Counted from the stretch's first letter, positions 36,003-48,879 are shown. The stretch is DNA of 64,000 nt from Chrysoporthe austroafricana (GCA_001051155.2 JYIP02000009.1:496001-560000), one strand, 5' to 3'. The notes: generated from the letters alone by a model not told the origin. Numbers and translations: made by a program.

Positions 36003-38464
36003 CTACATCACAGTGCACCCCTGCCCAACCCAGTTACTAACAGCCTCATAGTAACCCGGCTCGTCGCCATCAGCGCTCGAACCTCCTTCTCCGCTCCCAT
36101 TCATCCTCTTCACCACACCGGTCACCTTCAGGTTCTGTTCCCCCTTCCCATGCCACCATCTGAGGCGTTGCACCTCCCCCTCCTCCGTCGAGATCTCCCA
36201 CTTGCCCCCACTCGTCTCGACGACACACCCGTCCCGCGGGAAATGGAACTCCGGCAGGAAGAACTCACTCGCGTTGTCGGCGGTCGTCTCCTTCGTAGTC
36301 CGTAGCGACAAGGTGAAGGTGCAGGTCTTCAGGTCGAAGACGTAGTGCGTGATGTCCCCCACTATGGACACAGGCGCAGGTCGTACATAGGCCTCTGCGC
36401 CGCGATAGCCGGGGTGGGCGTTGAGTCCGGGGTCTGTGGTGCGCATGGCTGGGTTGGCAGGGGTTGCTGAGCCGTCGCCTTCGGTGAGCGAGGCCGTTGT
36501 TATGGATGGGTTGGTGATCGAGCGCTTGAGGTTCGTGGGCGTTACTGCTACGTCCTCGGACATCCGGGATGCAGAGGGTGCGTTGGACGAGCCGGGAGTG
36601 TCGGGCTTCGAATGCGGCACGGCAGAGATGGGTAAGGGCTTGTCGTCGAGCGAGTAGATAGAGAGATCTTCGCCGTTCCATTGGTCGCCCCACTGGTGGA
36701 CGTTCTGAGGGTGATGTTAATATTCCTGTGAATGCACAGGACGTCAAGGGGATCGAACTCACATTTGTGCAGTAGACCCAGAGGGAATAGCCCTCCATGC
36801 CGCTACCCTCCACCGCAAAATGGTTCGCATCCATCGCCGCACTCTGGCTCGAGTAGTTACCATCCTTGTACGCTGACTTCTCATCCATATCAAATGGTAT
36901 CCCGAACTCGGTCAATACACATGGGTGGTTTCCCATGTAATCCAGACCCTCTTTTCTCATGGCAGCCATCTGATCCTTGAAAGAGTTCCGGATCGCCGTC
37001 TCCCCGATCTTGATTCCAAATGCGGGTGTCAGGTACCGTCCTCGCAGAATACCCAGCACATCCACATTCCATGTCCGGTTCCATTTCTTCGTCATCAATG
37101 TGATCCCGTCGTAGTAATGTGGTGCGTACACCATGCGTGGGTCATCGTCCTCGGTGCCTTTAATGCTCGGCGGGAGCTCCAGTACCGGTGGTTGGCAAAG
37201 CATGATGGCCTGTGGGTGGTGAGTTCGTATCGTGTCCCGGTACCGTCTGTAGAAATCCATAAACCAGGTGTTTGTAAAGAAGGGATAATCAACTGGCTTG
37301 TTCGTCTTTGGGTCATGTGCAAAGTAGTCCTTCCGTAATAGTGTGTCAGTGGTTGGATCCCACACCCCATGTTGTGCCCAGAGACATTCGCCCAACTTCC
37401 ATCCCAGATCTCGTTTCCATTGGTATCTTGAGTCGTCATAATCGGCCGGCAACCACGCCGACTCACCACTGGGATCAACCAATGTCCTACCGGTCTTATA
37501 GGGGCCCAACCCGCCCATATCCCAAGTATCAATCTCACACGCTCTGCCCGACCCAGTAAGTATCGCCTGCCAGATCGTCGGACACGTCCCCTTTTTGAGC
37601 GCCTGCTCTTTCGGGATCACCCCGAGATCCTCAAAGCCGATGAGCCCCCTAGCAGGCTCATTCATGCTCTCCCACCCAAAGACGACATCATTCAGGACGT
37701 CGCCGGCCTCCTTTATCCTCTGCGCCAGATGCTCGATCGCGCCGAAAAAGTGGTTTTGTAAGTAGTCCTGGACATTAACGCCGTCCACTACGCACTTGGG
37801 CGCAAAATCCTTGCCGGCGAAGAACAGGGTAAACATGGTCGCGGTCGCGAGGCGTTGGTAGTTGGTGGACCAGATCATCTTGGGAAAGTCGGCGGGGGAT
37901 GGGTAGGTGTTTTGCACGATGGCGGCTTCGGTGGCGGCGAAGGATTGGGGGTTGAGGCCGGCGAGGTACAGTGTCCACATTGGTGCACCGGAGCCGCCAC
38001 AGAACCGCGACCACTATGGCCGTCTTCTTAGTCCATGGTCATGCTCTAGGGATTTTCTGATTTCTGGACAGACGTACCACATCCTGATGGGGGTCCATGA
38101 ACACAAAAAAGCCATAGCTCTTCGCCACCCGTAACACCTCGATGGTATGACTTATCCACTCCTCATCATAGATCCCAGGGCCCTTGGCCTCGATGGCCTC
38201 CCACGTGAAGACATATCGGATGGTGTTGTACCCGTATCTTCTGAGCCTCGCGAAGTGCACGTGCGCATCATCTTTCGTGAAGGGCCTCTTGTGGAAGCTG
38301 ACATTATCGCCGTCGAAGAAGTCGTCCACGACCTGCGAGGGCTGATCGAAGGGCTCGCTTGGGTACTTCGCGTCGCCAGCGACGTTGATACCGCGGAGGA
38401 TGACCTGGCGGCCGGATGGGTCGACGAACTTGCCGTCCTCGATCAAAAGGCGGAGGGGTGCCAT
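36003..38464 (-). CDS. GH5 subfamily 12 beta-glucosidase (EGCrP2/Egh1-like steryl-glucosidase)
   Basis: Cytosolic or lipid-associated glycosidase. Characterised relatives (Cryptococcus EGCrP2/Sgl1, yeast Egh1) hydrolyse ergosteryl-beta-glucoside and related glucolipids. Exons 38464-38078, 38013-36763 and 36704-36003 (introns 64 and 59 nt) give 779 aa. The N-terminus has VILRGINVAGDAKYP and YVFTWEAIE, then DPHQDVWSRFCGGSGAPMW. The acid/base is Glu ~248 in GWESMNEP and the nucleophile Glu ~498 in VLTEFGIPFD. Further family landmarks are VYAPHYYDG and EGYSLWVYCTNNVHQWGDQW. The C-terminal ~150 residues form a beta-rich domain with THYVFDLKTCTFTLSL and FFLPEFHFP. There is no signal peptide, which fits an intracellular enzyme. 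I chose MAPLRLL at 38464, since the 11 upstream codons look like leader. Confidence 0.93.
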
Positions 38465-39260
38465 GGTACGTAGACCAGTGAGGTCAGATAGCCCCAAAAT
38501 AGATCGCTAGAACGAGGAACAAGCAAAAGGCGCATGTGACAAGCTGAGGTGTGAGGCTGTCGTGGGAGGACTCTGCCCAGGGCAAAGGCTATCCGACGAA
38601 CGGGCTCTCGGGCAATTCAACACCCGGAAACGCGATGACGCTGATTCAGTGGTTGGCACTTGGAATTCTGGGCCATGCAGCGCTGAGGTATAAGGCGGGT
38701 GAGGCGAGGCTCAAAGTGAGTATGCCCTGGTCAAGCTCAGTCGACAACCGGTGAACGTCCAAAGGTCATTCACACTATCTCCCCGACCCGCTCGAATCCC
38801 CGTCTTTGGCAAGCAAGGAGGACGATGAAGGTTGAGGGGCTGATGCAGGTGACGTCGACCGCTCGATGTCTTGCCGTAGATTAGCCCATTGGCCAATCTC
38901 CCCACCTGCCGTCCACGCGTGCCACGCTAACTGAGCACTTCCAGTCGGGTGAGTGCCATAACCCTGGGACCGCCTAATCATCGCCTACTAACTGAGTAAG
39001 TATGCTGCACGCAACCCCAAAACTTAGAGGGTTTAGCGCCCTTTCAGCACTAAATGGGCTGGCCTGTGCACTCGCGACCCCGGCGCGCGTTTCCCAGACG
39101 CGTCTTCCCATAACCCAAATACTACAGTAGGTCGTGTTGATTATTTGGACAGTCGCACCTTCACCGTCGACCTCGCAGCCAGGCACACACTGCATTTCCA
39201 GGCTGAGGACTGCTGCTCCCTAGACCTCTCTTCTCATTTTGGGGGCAATTGATCGCCAAG
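38465..39260. other. Divergent promoter region between GH5_12 and primase genes
   Basis: 796 bp shared between the two divergent starts. Only short, unconvincing frames are present, and I see no clear binding-site array. Confidence 0.5.
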
Positions 39261-41030
39261 ATGCCTCATTTCGAATCCCCAGCGTCCAGTCCACCAGTTC
39301 CAACGCCAACTAGTGAAGAGTTCGCGCAGATGGACCAAGATCATGATGCGCCCGTTAAGACCGAGCCGCAGCCTGACGAGACGAGTCTGGACATCACTAT
39401 GGCCGACATAAACCCTATGCCTCCTGCAGAAGAACCAAAGAAGGAGGTCAAGCTGGAGGATCTTTTCGCAGACGTCGACTCGGACGAGGAGTTTCCTAGC
39501 ACGGAAAAGCCCACACAGAACAGCACATCACCTACGAGCTCCCAAGGACCAACCTCTTCTTATGACCAGGAGTCAGTCCTCCTCCTCCACTATATACGAG
39601 ACCCTTCTGGGCTGACAGGAGTTGTGCAGTGAGAACGGCGCACCCATCCAGGCCAAAGCCAGCGATCCGGAAGTTCTGCGTAGTTTCTACCAGCGTCTGT
39701 TCCCATGGCGATACTTATTCCAGTGGCTGAACCACAGTCCCACACCTAGCAATGACTTTGCACATCGAGAATTCTCTTATACCCTACAGAACGACGCTGT
39801 GTGGCGGTACCAGTCTTTCCCAACGGCTGATCTGTGAGTGTTTCCTGCCAGCCCTGAAAACGCGGCTGAGCTGACGTCGTCTCCCTTCAGGATGCGCAAA
39901 GATGTACTGCATCATGTTCCGCCCCGCTTCGACATCGGCCCCGTCTACAGCACCAACCCACGCGACAGGAAACAACTCAGAAACCTTTCCGCCTTTCGAC
40001 CCCTCTCCAAGGAGATCTGCTTCGATATCGATCTGACAGATTACGACGACATCCGCACGTGCTGTGACAAGGCGAACATCTGCATCAAGTGCTGGCAGTT
40101 CATGACCATGGCCATCAAAGTAACCGATGTCGCGCTGCGTGAGGACTTCGGCTTCAAGCATATCATGTGGGTATACTCGGGCCGACGTGGTGTGCACGCC
40201 TGGGTGTGCGATCGCAAGGCACGATTGCTAGATGATCAAAAGCGGCGAGCTATTGCTGGGTACCTGGAGGTATTGAAGGGCGGTGCGCAGGGCGGGAAGA
40301 AGGTTAACGTGAGGAGGCCGCTGCACCCGCATGTGGCGTAAGTCCCGCCGCCAAACATGAACTTTGGAGGATGTGTGCTGACACTAAACATAGACGGAGT
40401 CTGGAAATACTCAAGCCGCATTTCCAAGAAGACGTTCTCGAGAAGCAAGACCCATGGGACACGGACGAGCGCGCTGAGAAGCTACTGGCTCTGCTTCCGG
40501 ACAAGACGCTCAACGACTCGCTCCGCAAGAAATGGGCATCCGCCCCGGGCCGCTCGTCAATGTCCAAATGGGCCGACATAGACGCCCTCGCCAAAGCCGG
40601 CAGTGTCAGCAAGGCCTTCGATGGCGCGGTCCTGCGTGACGCCAAGCAGGATGTCCTTCTAGAATACACCTACCCACGGCTCGATATCGAGGTCAGCAAG
40701 AAATTAAACCATCTGCTGAAATCACCGTTCGTGGTGCACCCCGGAACCGGAAGGGTGTGTGTTCCGGTTGATACACGGCCAGGAAAGCTGGAGGAATTTG
40801 ACCCCACGGAGGTGCCGACTGTGCAGGCTTTGTTGGGAGAGATCGATGCATGGGCGAGCGAGAATCCGGAAGCAGGCGAGGAGGGAAGAAGCATGCCAGA
40901 TTGGGAGAAGACGAGTCTGAAGCCATACATTGAGCAGTTCAGGGGATTTGTGAGTGCACTATTGAAGGATGAGAAGGCAGATGTGAGGGTGAAGAGGGAG
41001 AGGGAGGAGGGTGAGGGGATGGACTTCTGA
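39261..41030 (+). CDS. PRI1: DNA primase small (catalytic) subunit
   Basis: Synthesises RNA primers in the DNA polymerase alpha-primase complex. Exons 39261-39571, 39630-39833, 39891-40337 and 40394-41030 (introns 58, 57 and 56 nt) give 532 aa. The N-terminal ~100 residues are acidic and disordered and precede the family core. The core starts with FYQRLFPWRYLFQWLNH and HREFSYTLQNDAVWRYQSF. The catalytic aspartates lie in CFDIDLTDYDD (~215-225). The zinc-binding cysteines are in RTCCDKANICIKCW, followed by FGFKHIMWVYSGRRGVHAWVCD with the conserved SGRRGxHxWV. The C-terminal part has LEYTYPRLDIEVSKKLNHLL, KSPFVVHPGTGRVCVP and the helix LKPYIEQFRGFVSALL. All landmarks of eukaryotic PriS are present. 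Confidence 0.96.
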
Positions 41031-41671
41031 CCAGTCTATGGTTGTTGCATACGGTATCATGGGGTAGGATGAAGGCATCAAGAGCCAAGTGGCCATACGA
41101 CATTCGCATGGCGGTTTGTTGGAGCTGGCGTTTTCGGTGTATGGTGGACACATTTCTCCGTTTCTAGGGCCTGCAATCGAGAGGATGTTCAAGCTCTATC
41201 AGGCGTGTAAGTAGGCTCCATTCCCATTGGAGCGCATCGTGGTGAGGGCCCAGCGCATGCATCCCCAGCTTTTCCCCGGATCGTTATTTGTCCCTCCTAC
41301 GAACCCCTGCCTGGCACCCACATCTAGCGCTACGTTCTCCAAAGTTGGACGAGGTCTCCGAGTTTGGGGGAATATTTTAGAGGCTAACGCGAGGCAAAAC
41401 TGCGCCGTTCACCTACGGTGAGGCTGGTGGCATACGAGATGGACCGAGCTGTGGTCATACGGATGGCCGACTCGCCATGATCCTGTCTCTTGTCCTGCGT
41501 CTCCATACTGATAGCCTGCATGCGTATGTCAATATCGCCATGGTATATAAGCAAGGACGGTAGCATGATCTACAGTTCCTGACCCAGAAGTCTGGTAACC
41601 TACGTGCCTTTCTGCTCGTCTGTTGATCGCGACCCGGGCCATAACCCCATCCGCCCCACCCTCCTCTCACG
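41031..41671. other. Intergenic region, no gene seen
   Basis: 3' flank of PRI1 and promoter of the GH93 gene. Short frames only. A TATA-like tatataag lies at about 41544, some 130 bp before the next ATG. Confidence 0.5.
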
Positions 41672-43188
41672 ATGGCCTCCCTAAAGCACCTTGCCCTCCT
41701 CCTCCTCTCAAACACATGGACTCTCACCCTCGCAAATCCTCTGGCCCCCCGTGATACCTCATCCGAGGTGCCCATCATACCTTACGAGATCCTCTACGTC
41801 CCGCCCTCCGACTACACCGACCCGCGCGTCCTCTACGCGCGCACCGTCGAGCTCACCCTGTCGGACAACATCCTCCTCGCCACGTGGGAGAACTACTCCC
41901 CCGAGCCGCCGCCCGTGTACTTCCCCATCTGGCGGTCGACGGACCACGGGGCGAGCTGGACGCACATCTCGAACTGCACCGACCAGGTCAACGGCTGGGG
42001 CCTGCGGTACCAGCCCTTCCTGTACGAGCTGCCGGTCGACTACGCCGGCTTCGACAAGGGCACGGTCCTGCTCGCCGGGAACAGCATCCCGACGAACCTG
42101 AGCAACACGCAGATCGACCTGTATGCGAGCCGGGACAAGGGCGAGACCTGGGAGTTTGTGAGCCATGTCGCGGCTGGGGGCGAGGCGGAGCCGGATAACG
42201 GGTTGACCCCTGTCTGGGAGCCTTTCATCATGTGAGTTCGTATTTTTTTTTTTTTTCTTCTCCTGTTTTGAAGTCGCCTCGATCGTTTCTAAGGAGGGGG
42301 GGGGGTTAGGCGAGGAGCGTATAGGATATCAATAAGGCAGCACGGGAACGACTTAATTCGTTTCACTATTATAAGAGGTCTGAGATGTGCAGAAGAGTGT
42401 CATGGTGCAAGCCTCGTTCCAAACTACACTACACTAGGAGAACATCAAATAAGGAAAGAAATGCACAGAGACAGATCGAAGTGGGCGAGGTTGAAAAAGG
42501 GCAGCCCTTACGATAAATCGTCAGCCGGATCTCCCTGCTCTCATCTTGCTAAAACCAGAGTAACAGGATCTACGACAACCAAGTCATCATATACTATTCC
42601 GACCAGCGCCTCAACGCGACCTATGGCCAACGTCTCGTGCACCAGACAAGTACTGATCTCCGCAACTGGGGCCCCGTCGTTCCGGACGTCGAATACCCCG
42701 TCTACACCGACCGGCCCGGCATGACCACCGTCACCCAGCTCCCCAACGGCGACTACATGATGACCTACGAGTTCGGGCACTACACCGACGTCACCACCGA
42801 CACGTACCTCTTCCCCGTATACTACCGCATCAACTCCAACCCGCTCCGGTTCAACGAGTCCGTCGGCCAGCCCATCGTCGCCACGAACACCGGCACCGTC
42901 CCGCTGGGGTCGCCGTACATCACCTGGAGCTCCGTGGGCGGCGAGAACGGGACGATCGTCGTGAGCTCGGGCGGGGCCAGCACGGTGTTCACGAACACGA
43001 AGCTCGGGGACCCCGGCGCGTGGGAGGAGAAGGAGACGACGGCGCCCACGAGCTACACGCGGCATCTGAGGGTGTTCAAGGAGGAGCAGGATCGGCTACT
43101 GATCATGGGCGGCGGAGTGCTGCCGCCGAGCACGACTAACAATGTGAGCTGGTCGATCCTCAGTATAGACGGGCTAGTAAGCGCGTAG
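41672..43188 (+). CDS. Secreted GH93 family exo-arabinanase-like (BNR/sialidase fold)
   Basis: Exons 41672-42231 and 42567-43188 join in frame (an Ile/Met codon is split) to 393 aa. Residues 1 to ~21 are a signal peptide ending TLTLANPLAPR, so the enzyme is exported. The fold is a six-bladed beta-propeller. BNR/Asp-box turns are STDHGASWTHIS, SRDKGETWEFVS and TSTDLRNWGPVV, and family landmarks include NGLTPVWEPFIM and VIIYYSDQR. GH93 members release arabinobiose from the end of linear alpha-1,5-arabinan, a pectin side chain. NxS/T sites are numerous (NYS, NCT, NLS, NAT, NES, NGT, NVS), as expected for a glycoprotein. The 335-nt intron is much longer than others in the window and holds T15 and G11 runs. 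Confidence 0.9.
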
Positions 43189-43791
43189 AGGATGTGCTGG
43201 GTCTCCCCAGGGGTGGGGTTTTACGGCTGAGGTGGTCCTCTTAGGCCATCGGCTTTGCTCATTGAATATGAAACATATCCTCCAGATAACACTTCAGTTT
43301 CTATCGCTTGCGTGTGAGACACGATGGCTTGCATCAAGCACAAAAAGCAGCCTCATCCATTCTGCTAATCTCAGGTTTTTGTCCAGGATGCTGCTTAAGA
43401 AATAGCAGGACATAACCATTTCTGTCCATTTTTTGGCCCTGAGGCGCCAGCTCCTCGTGGCTGCTGCATGAGAGTGGATCAATCGTTGACAGCCTGAGAT
43501 GCACTGCCCGTTGGCTAAGCGCCGACCAGTCATATGTCACAATGGGCCCAACATGCATCTGAAACGGCGTTATGGCTCTCATTTTCGTGCTACCAGCTCA
43601 TGCATTGCTCGATGGGCGTTGCGGCTACAATAATGCCTAGGCATACGCCCGCATGAGGCTACTTCCTCAGTATACTACCTTACGTTTCCTCACGACCGAA
43701 TGATCTACCTCTCCAGCATTGCTCGGCACTCTCTTGGCTCTCGTTTGCTCTCCTCGTCTCGCTTGTCATCTCCATAGCTGTCGCTTAAATC
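43189..43791. other. Intergenic region, no gene seen
   Basis: 603 bp between two + strand genes, with no convincing frame. A CT-rich leader precedes the ATG at 43792. Confidence 0.5.
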
Positions 43792-46700
43792 ATGTCAGAC
43801 CCCCTCTCAGTCATAGCATCGGCAGTCGGAATCGCCTCTTTCGGCATCCAGGTGTGCGGAGGGATTATAACGTACCTCGATGCCATCAAGTCGAAGGACG
43901 CAGACCTCGAGTCAGCGAAGAGACAAGCTTCTTCTCTGAAGAATGCCCTGTCCTTCCTCGAAACTCACGCCTCGGCCCTTCCGGCCGGTCACAGCAATGC
44001 AGCCGCCGCCGTAGCGAGGTGTCTGAACGAGTGTCACACGGAGCTGTCAACTCTCGATGCCTTTTTGGATAAGATGAACGGCACGAGTAATACTTCTGGT
44101 TCTCGATGGCAGCAGAAGATCCGGGAGCAGAAGAACAAACTCACGTACCCGTTTCGTCGCCAAGATCTGGAGACACTGAGGGCGACACTGGCAAAGACCA
44201 ATGGCGTTCTGTCCACTACCTTACAAGCGGCCAACCTGTAAGTTGAGCACCAAGTGGAGCCTTGATAGCCCGTGCTTCATAATCCTAACAGACTCTGTAG
44301 GGACGTGGGTATTTTCAGTGAGAAGGAAATAACGGAAATCAGCACCGTCAAGCTGCCCAAAATCCAGCAAAGCCTAGATCAGATCGATCCGACGTTGGCA
44401 TCTCATAAGCTAGAAATCCAGGCGGAGATACAACAAGGGGCCTTACAAGTCCGGGAAGAGATCACTAACTCGACACAGCGACTGGGTACCGATGTGCAGC
44501 ACGAAGTCTCGCAACTCCGGAACGACGTCTCAAACGAAATACGCAGCATCAACGGCAGCATTCAGCAAGAGGCATCATCTGTGCACGAGGCTATATCGGC
44601 TCAGACCGTCAACATCGATGGCAAGGTTGACCAAGCTGTATCGGCCCTGCGGCAAGACATATCTACCATCGCGGGGGAGACTTCTGCGCACATCGACCGA
44701 GGAGCGTTTCAGATTCATGAAAGCCTGACTGACCATAACCAGACCATGTCCGGTCTGATTCGGCGAGAGTCTTCGCAAGTCTGTCGTACTATATCTCTCT
44801 CTACTGAAGAAGCCTCCGATATTACCCGGCAAGAAGCCTCTGCCATCCGCGAAGACATGCATATCTACACAACAGAGGTCTCTGATCTGATCCAGAGAAG
44901 GTCAGAGCACATGAGCGACAACATCCTGGAGATTAAGAATACCCAGCATCAGATGCTCCAACTGCTCTCCACCTTGTCAAATACAGAGATCATGTTCTCG
45001 CACGGTTCGGAAGAAGATCAAATCCGGCAGCTGGCTCAAACAACGATCCATCGGCTGGTCGCAAAGCCCTCGCAGCTGAAGGCACTCTGCGGTGAAGTGC
45101 TCGACCACCGCAGCTCTGCCGACACAGCTGCGAAAGTCGCTGTCGATGCACGGAGTGTGGCTCCCCGCACATTCCAGATCGGCCAGAGCTGCTCGTGCCC
45201 CAGGAATCGAAAGCACACGAGACGGTGGACAAATATGAGTGGTTTTCTTGTGAGCGACGAGACCGAGACACGCGAGGGTCACTTTCCAAGTTGTGAACTC
45301 TATGGTTGTGACGAGCCTAGGCGAACCAGAAAAGTGACCCTTGACCTAGTCTGGCTGAGAAGAATTGCAAGAACTTCCATCAGATTTTCCTTCGCTATCA
45401 CTTCTGGGGCAGGCGGGTTCAGCATGAGCCCGAATTTCGCATACATTCCTGTCGTTGATAAGTCCGAGTCTCCTGCTTTTCGATTGCTCAGTGTTCTCCG
45501 TGACTCGTTGAATTGGGGAATGAACCCCAGGAGAGTATACAAAAGTGACTGGAGTCAGCGACTTGAGTTGATTGAGCTTTGCAGACAGGAAATGATCAGA
45601 CTTTTCCGGAACAGAAACGCTTCAGCTAGGGACATTGATCATGAGGGGCGATCGCTCATCCATGAGTTCACTGGTGTTCTGGTAAGTAATATTATCTCTT
45701 ATATTTGATATCAGGATATTGACGAGACGCAAACGACAACTGACTGGAAATCTAAATATATACTGTTTACAGGCAATAATCAGTCGTATTCCATATGAAC
45801 CTAGAAGTTCCCTGCTCGAGGCCGGCCTCCAATTTCTGAATAGCCTTATACGAGCTGGAGCTGGGGAAACGGCGATGAAACATGACGTTCGCGGGATGTA
45901 AGTCACAATATTGGGTTTCGATTTGCTTTTACGTGTGCCAATAACGTCTAATAATGGCTTCAGGACGGCTGCAGGGGATCTTCTCGTGCTCATGTCTAGG
46001 GAATCGCTTCAGGAGCTTTCGCCACAGTCTGACTTGAGCAGGACGCCGACAGGCATAGACTTTTTTGGAACAGCACTCGACTCAATCTGCTCTCAAGACT
46101 CGCAAGCGAATCTGATGTCTCTAGAGTATCCAGTAAACGATCATGTCTATATCAGGTCTCCGGCCGGGTACTTCATATTAAACGCAATTCCGCGATCTCC
46201 ATCCCTTATTGAGGGTAAGTTACCGGCGTTGGGCGATCTTGACGTATCGGATCCTGTGATCCATTTGCTAAGGTCTAACTACTTGGGTAGCATGTGAATA
46301 CGGCCCTCTAGGCGTGGCGCTTGCCTCTGGGCATTACAACGAAGTTGAGTGCCTGCTCGCGCAACACCCACAGTCGCTGCACGAAACGAACATCCCTCGA
46401 CAGACGCCATTTCACCTTGCCATACGACGACCAGAATGCTTGAGTCTTGTGCTTTCGAGTTCACCACCTGATCTGATCAATCGGCCGGATCTCTGGGGCT
46501 TGACGCCATTGGATTATGCACTGATTCACTGTCGGGATAAGCAGAAACGCCCTGGTGAATGCACAGCTTCTCTAGGAATTCTGCTTGACCACGACATTAG
46601 TTTATCTATCCCAGGCCGGTCTTTACAGCACGTCTGTCGAGAGTGTAGAAACCTCTATTTCCGAAATTTGGCCGCTCGAAGGGAGAAACTCAAGGAGCTT

Positions 46701-47852
46701 GGGCTTGTGAGACTCCCGTCCATGGAAGCGCGAAGTCTTGGACTTTACGAGACCGGAGTGTCTGAAATGAGGTCTCTGAGAGCCCTGCATGCGCTCAGAA
46801 GTAGAGACATTGGCGTCCCACCATCACTCGATATTGCAGAAACGAAGTTCCCGTGCTCGGTGTTTCATGAATTTTATGGTGGTCACACGTCATTTGGCAA
46901 CGGCCTCCGCATAGAGGACTTCGACACCTTGTTCGCTCTTGGATACCGCGATGTTGATGAAGTGGATGGTAAAGGTTTGACACCTTTGTTCGATTGGTCA
47001 CAGTCTAAGGTCCCGACTCGAATAGAGAACTGTGCCTGGCTCATAAAGAAGGGCGCGGATCTTTGCACGCCACTGTCAAGGTCTGCCATGAAGTCATCTC
47101 ACACGATACACTACTTCTTCAACAGTTCGGCAACGATGGCGCACTATGTATATGAGAGCCTTGGCAGGATTGAAGACCAGCCTTCACCGACGCCATTAAT
47201 CAAGCAACTGATGAACGTCTTAAGTGGGTTTGAGGCATTGGATTCTTGTTCTTGTCCTTGCTCCCCGGACGGTTGTTCACCCTTTCTGTGGTATCTAAAG
47301 AGACGGGAATTGGAAGCGAAGCCTTTGCGCCGTGATCAAGATCGAATCCACGCCATTTCTCAGCGCTTCACGGGTTTTCTGGCTCATTATAAGCCAGACC
47401 TAACCGCAGCACAGTCCGTCTCAGCGATGCGATACTTCACTGTCGAGGCTCTGGGAATTCGACACAGCTGCTGTGATCGTCCAGGTTCCGCCCGCGCACG
47501 CCATCACCAGGACGAAATCAAAGAGTTTCTGGAGGAGGATGGTCCCCTCCTCAAAATCCTAGACGATTTATACCCCGAGTTTGAGGGCCAGCTGGAGAAG
47601 AGCAGTGTGTCCGACTTTTGGGGCAGGTACTGGCCTGAAAGGATGCAGGCGGTGCTAAATTCCATCAACGGTTCCCAGATCAGCGACAGTGAACGAGTAG
47701 CTGCGGAGGCTATCGGTGTTAGATGGCTTGATGAGAAAGGCACCTCTGAGGCTCGACCACGCATCTCCTTAAGCTGGTACGAGAGAATGAACGATATCGA
47801 ATACTGGGTTGACCGAGTACAATACATAATGTCGGAAACCGCCGAGCGATGA
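43792..47852 (+). CDS. Fungal STAND-type N-domain / coiled-coil / ankyrin protein
   Basis: Exons 43792-44237, 44301-45681, 45773-45897, 45964-46214 and 46291-47852 (introns 63, 91, 66 and 76 nt) join in frame to 1254 aa. Residues 1-145 match the fungal N-terminal domain of STAND proteins (PF17111-like): MSDPLSVIASAVGIASFGIQ and a helical bundle with SSLKNALSFLETHA. Residues ~185-365 are a long coiled coil in which short amphipathic units recur (VQHEVSQLRNDVSNEIRSI, VDQAVSALRQDISTI). A Cys/basic segment, CSCPRNRKHTRR, lies at ~446. The C-terminal third begins ACEYGPLGVALASGHYNEVE and TPFHLAIRRPE, ankyrin-like repeats, and closes with a helical domain. No P-loop NTPase is visible, which is unusual for a STAND-derived protein. 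A role in non-self recognition or signalling is inference. Confidence 0.8.
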
Positions 47853-48124
47853 GGTTCAATATCTTCGGAAATAGAATAAATTACAATAGAGATAAGTGAG
47901 ATCTATTTAGATATTCAAAAGTTGTTGCTGCTTACAAGGATTGTTCTTCGAGAGAGTGAAATATCTAACTACTCTTTCAATGACACAATAGTGAGCATCT
48001 TCACGTTCACTCCCTCCTCTTTTACCCAAATTGCGAGTATGGCAGGATATCGCTTTCACAACGAGAATGCTCCTTGAGTCAAATATCCTCAAGAACGCAC
48101 CGCTGTATTGCGATGCTGCGACTC

Positions 48125-48879
48125 CTACCGCATCCGCTCGGGTGCTCTATCCTCTTTGCTTGAAGGATCCATCGCCTGTCCCCGCCCAGATGCGGTTTCG
48201 AACTTTACCCTCCACTTGTCCTCCTGCTTGAACATGACAATGCACTGCATCGCCGATGGTGTACCATAGTCCGGGTCGGCCCCACCTTCGAGAAGGACCT
48301 GCTCTTACCTGATCAGCACTAGATTGTGGGTTGATGGCCAGTACAAAGTCTGCATCGTAGAAAGAGTTGGCCGGATAACCAGCCAACGATTTCTTTCTAT
48401 AGCGTCTTATCCTCCTCTTTGGCACTTTCCCAGGAAGGAAAGAGGGGTTCAATTGGGCAGACTGACCTCGACGACCTCGTCTAGTTTCTTGAATACAGCC
48501 CCCGCCAGTGGGCTTTGATGCTTATCATTCAACCTATTGGGATCGGCTCCATGTTTTATAAGAAAAGCGACTACATCTGCGTGACCGTAGTATGCTGCCA
48601 GCATGAGCTGCTCTACCGGTCAGCTCGACACAAGGGCCACTCGAAGTCCGTCGTTGACTGAATGCTAGGTCGCAGAGCTCAAGACATCGAGGAACTCACC
48701 AACGTGTCTCCCTTCTCGTTCGTTAAATTCGGGGGCAGGCCGCCCTTCACGGCTTCCTCGATGACCTTCAAGTTCCCTTCGCGAGCTGCGTTGTACATCT
48801 GCGCTGCAAGCTTGATGGCCTCGAGGGATGGCGCGAAGGCCGTCGCGGACGTTAGGCTAGATCCGGTGTTCCCGCTCAT
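48125..48879 (-). CDS. Small ankyrin-repeat protein (164 aa)
   Basis: Exons 48879-48700, 48607-48467 and 48298-48125 (introns 92 and 168 nt) join in phase 0 throughout. The protein begins MSGNTGSSLTSATAF and contains three ankyrin units: AREGNLKVIEEAVKGGLPPN, TLLMLAAYYGHADVVAFLIK with HGADPNRLNDKHQSPLAGAV, and DEVVEVLLEGGADPDYGTPS. The C-terminal tail, MFKQEDKWRVKFE, is non-ankyrin. The 11 codons upstream of the chosen Met are open, but the start has the better position relative to the repeat. Ankyrin proteins of this size usually act as binding adaptors; the partner is unknown. It converges on the STAND-N/ankyrin gene, about 270 bp between stops. Confidence 0.82.

Noticed and set aside
46215..46297. 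Ending the STAND-N/ankyrin gene at the TGA near 46297 and calling the downstream frame a separate gene
   Set aside because: A consensus donor (gtaagt at 46215) and acceptor (tag at 46290) join the two frames exactly into ACEYGPLGVALASGH, a continuous ankyrin-like unit.
48299..48466. Open frame running through the second intron of the small ankyrin gene
   Set aside because: It breaks the ankyrin repeat; splicing at the consensus sites restores DEVVEVLLEGGADPDYG in phase.
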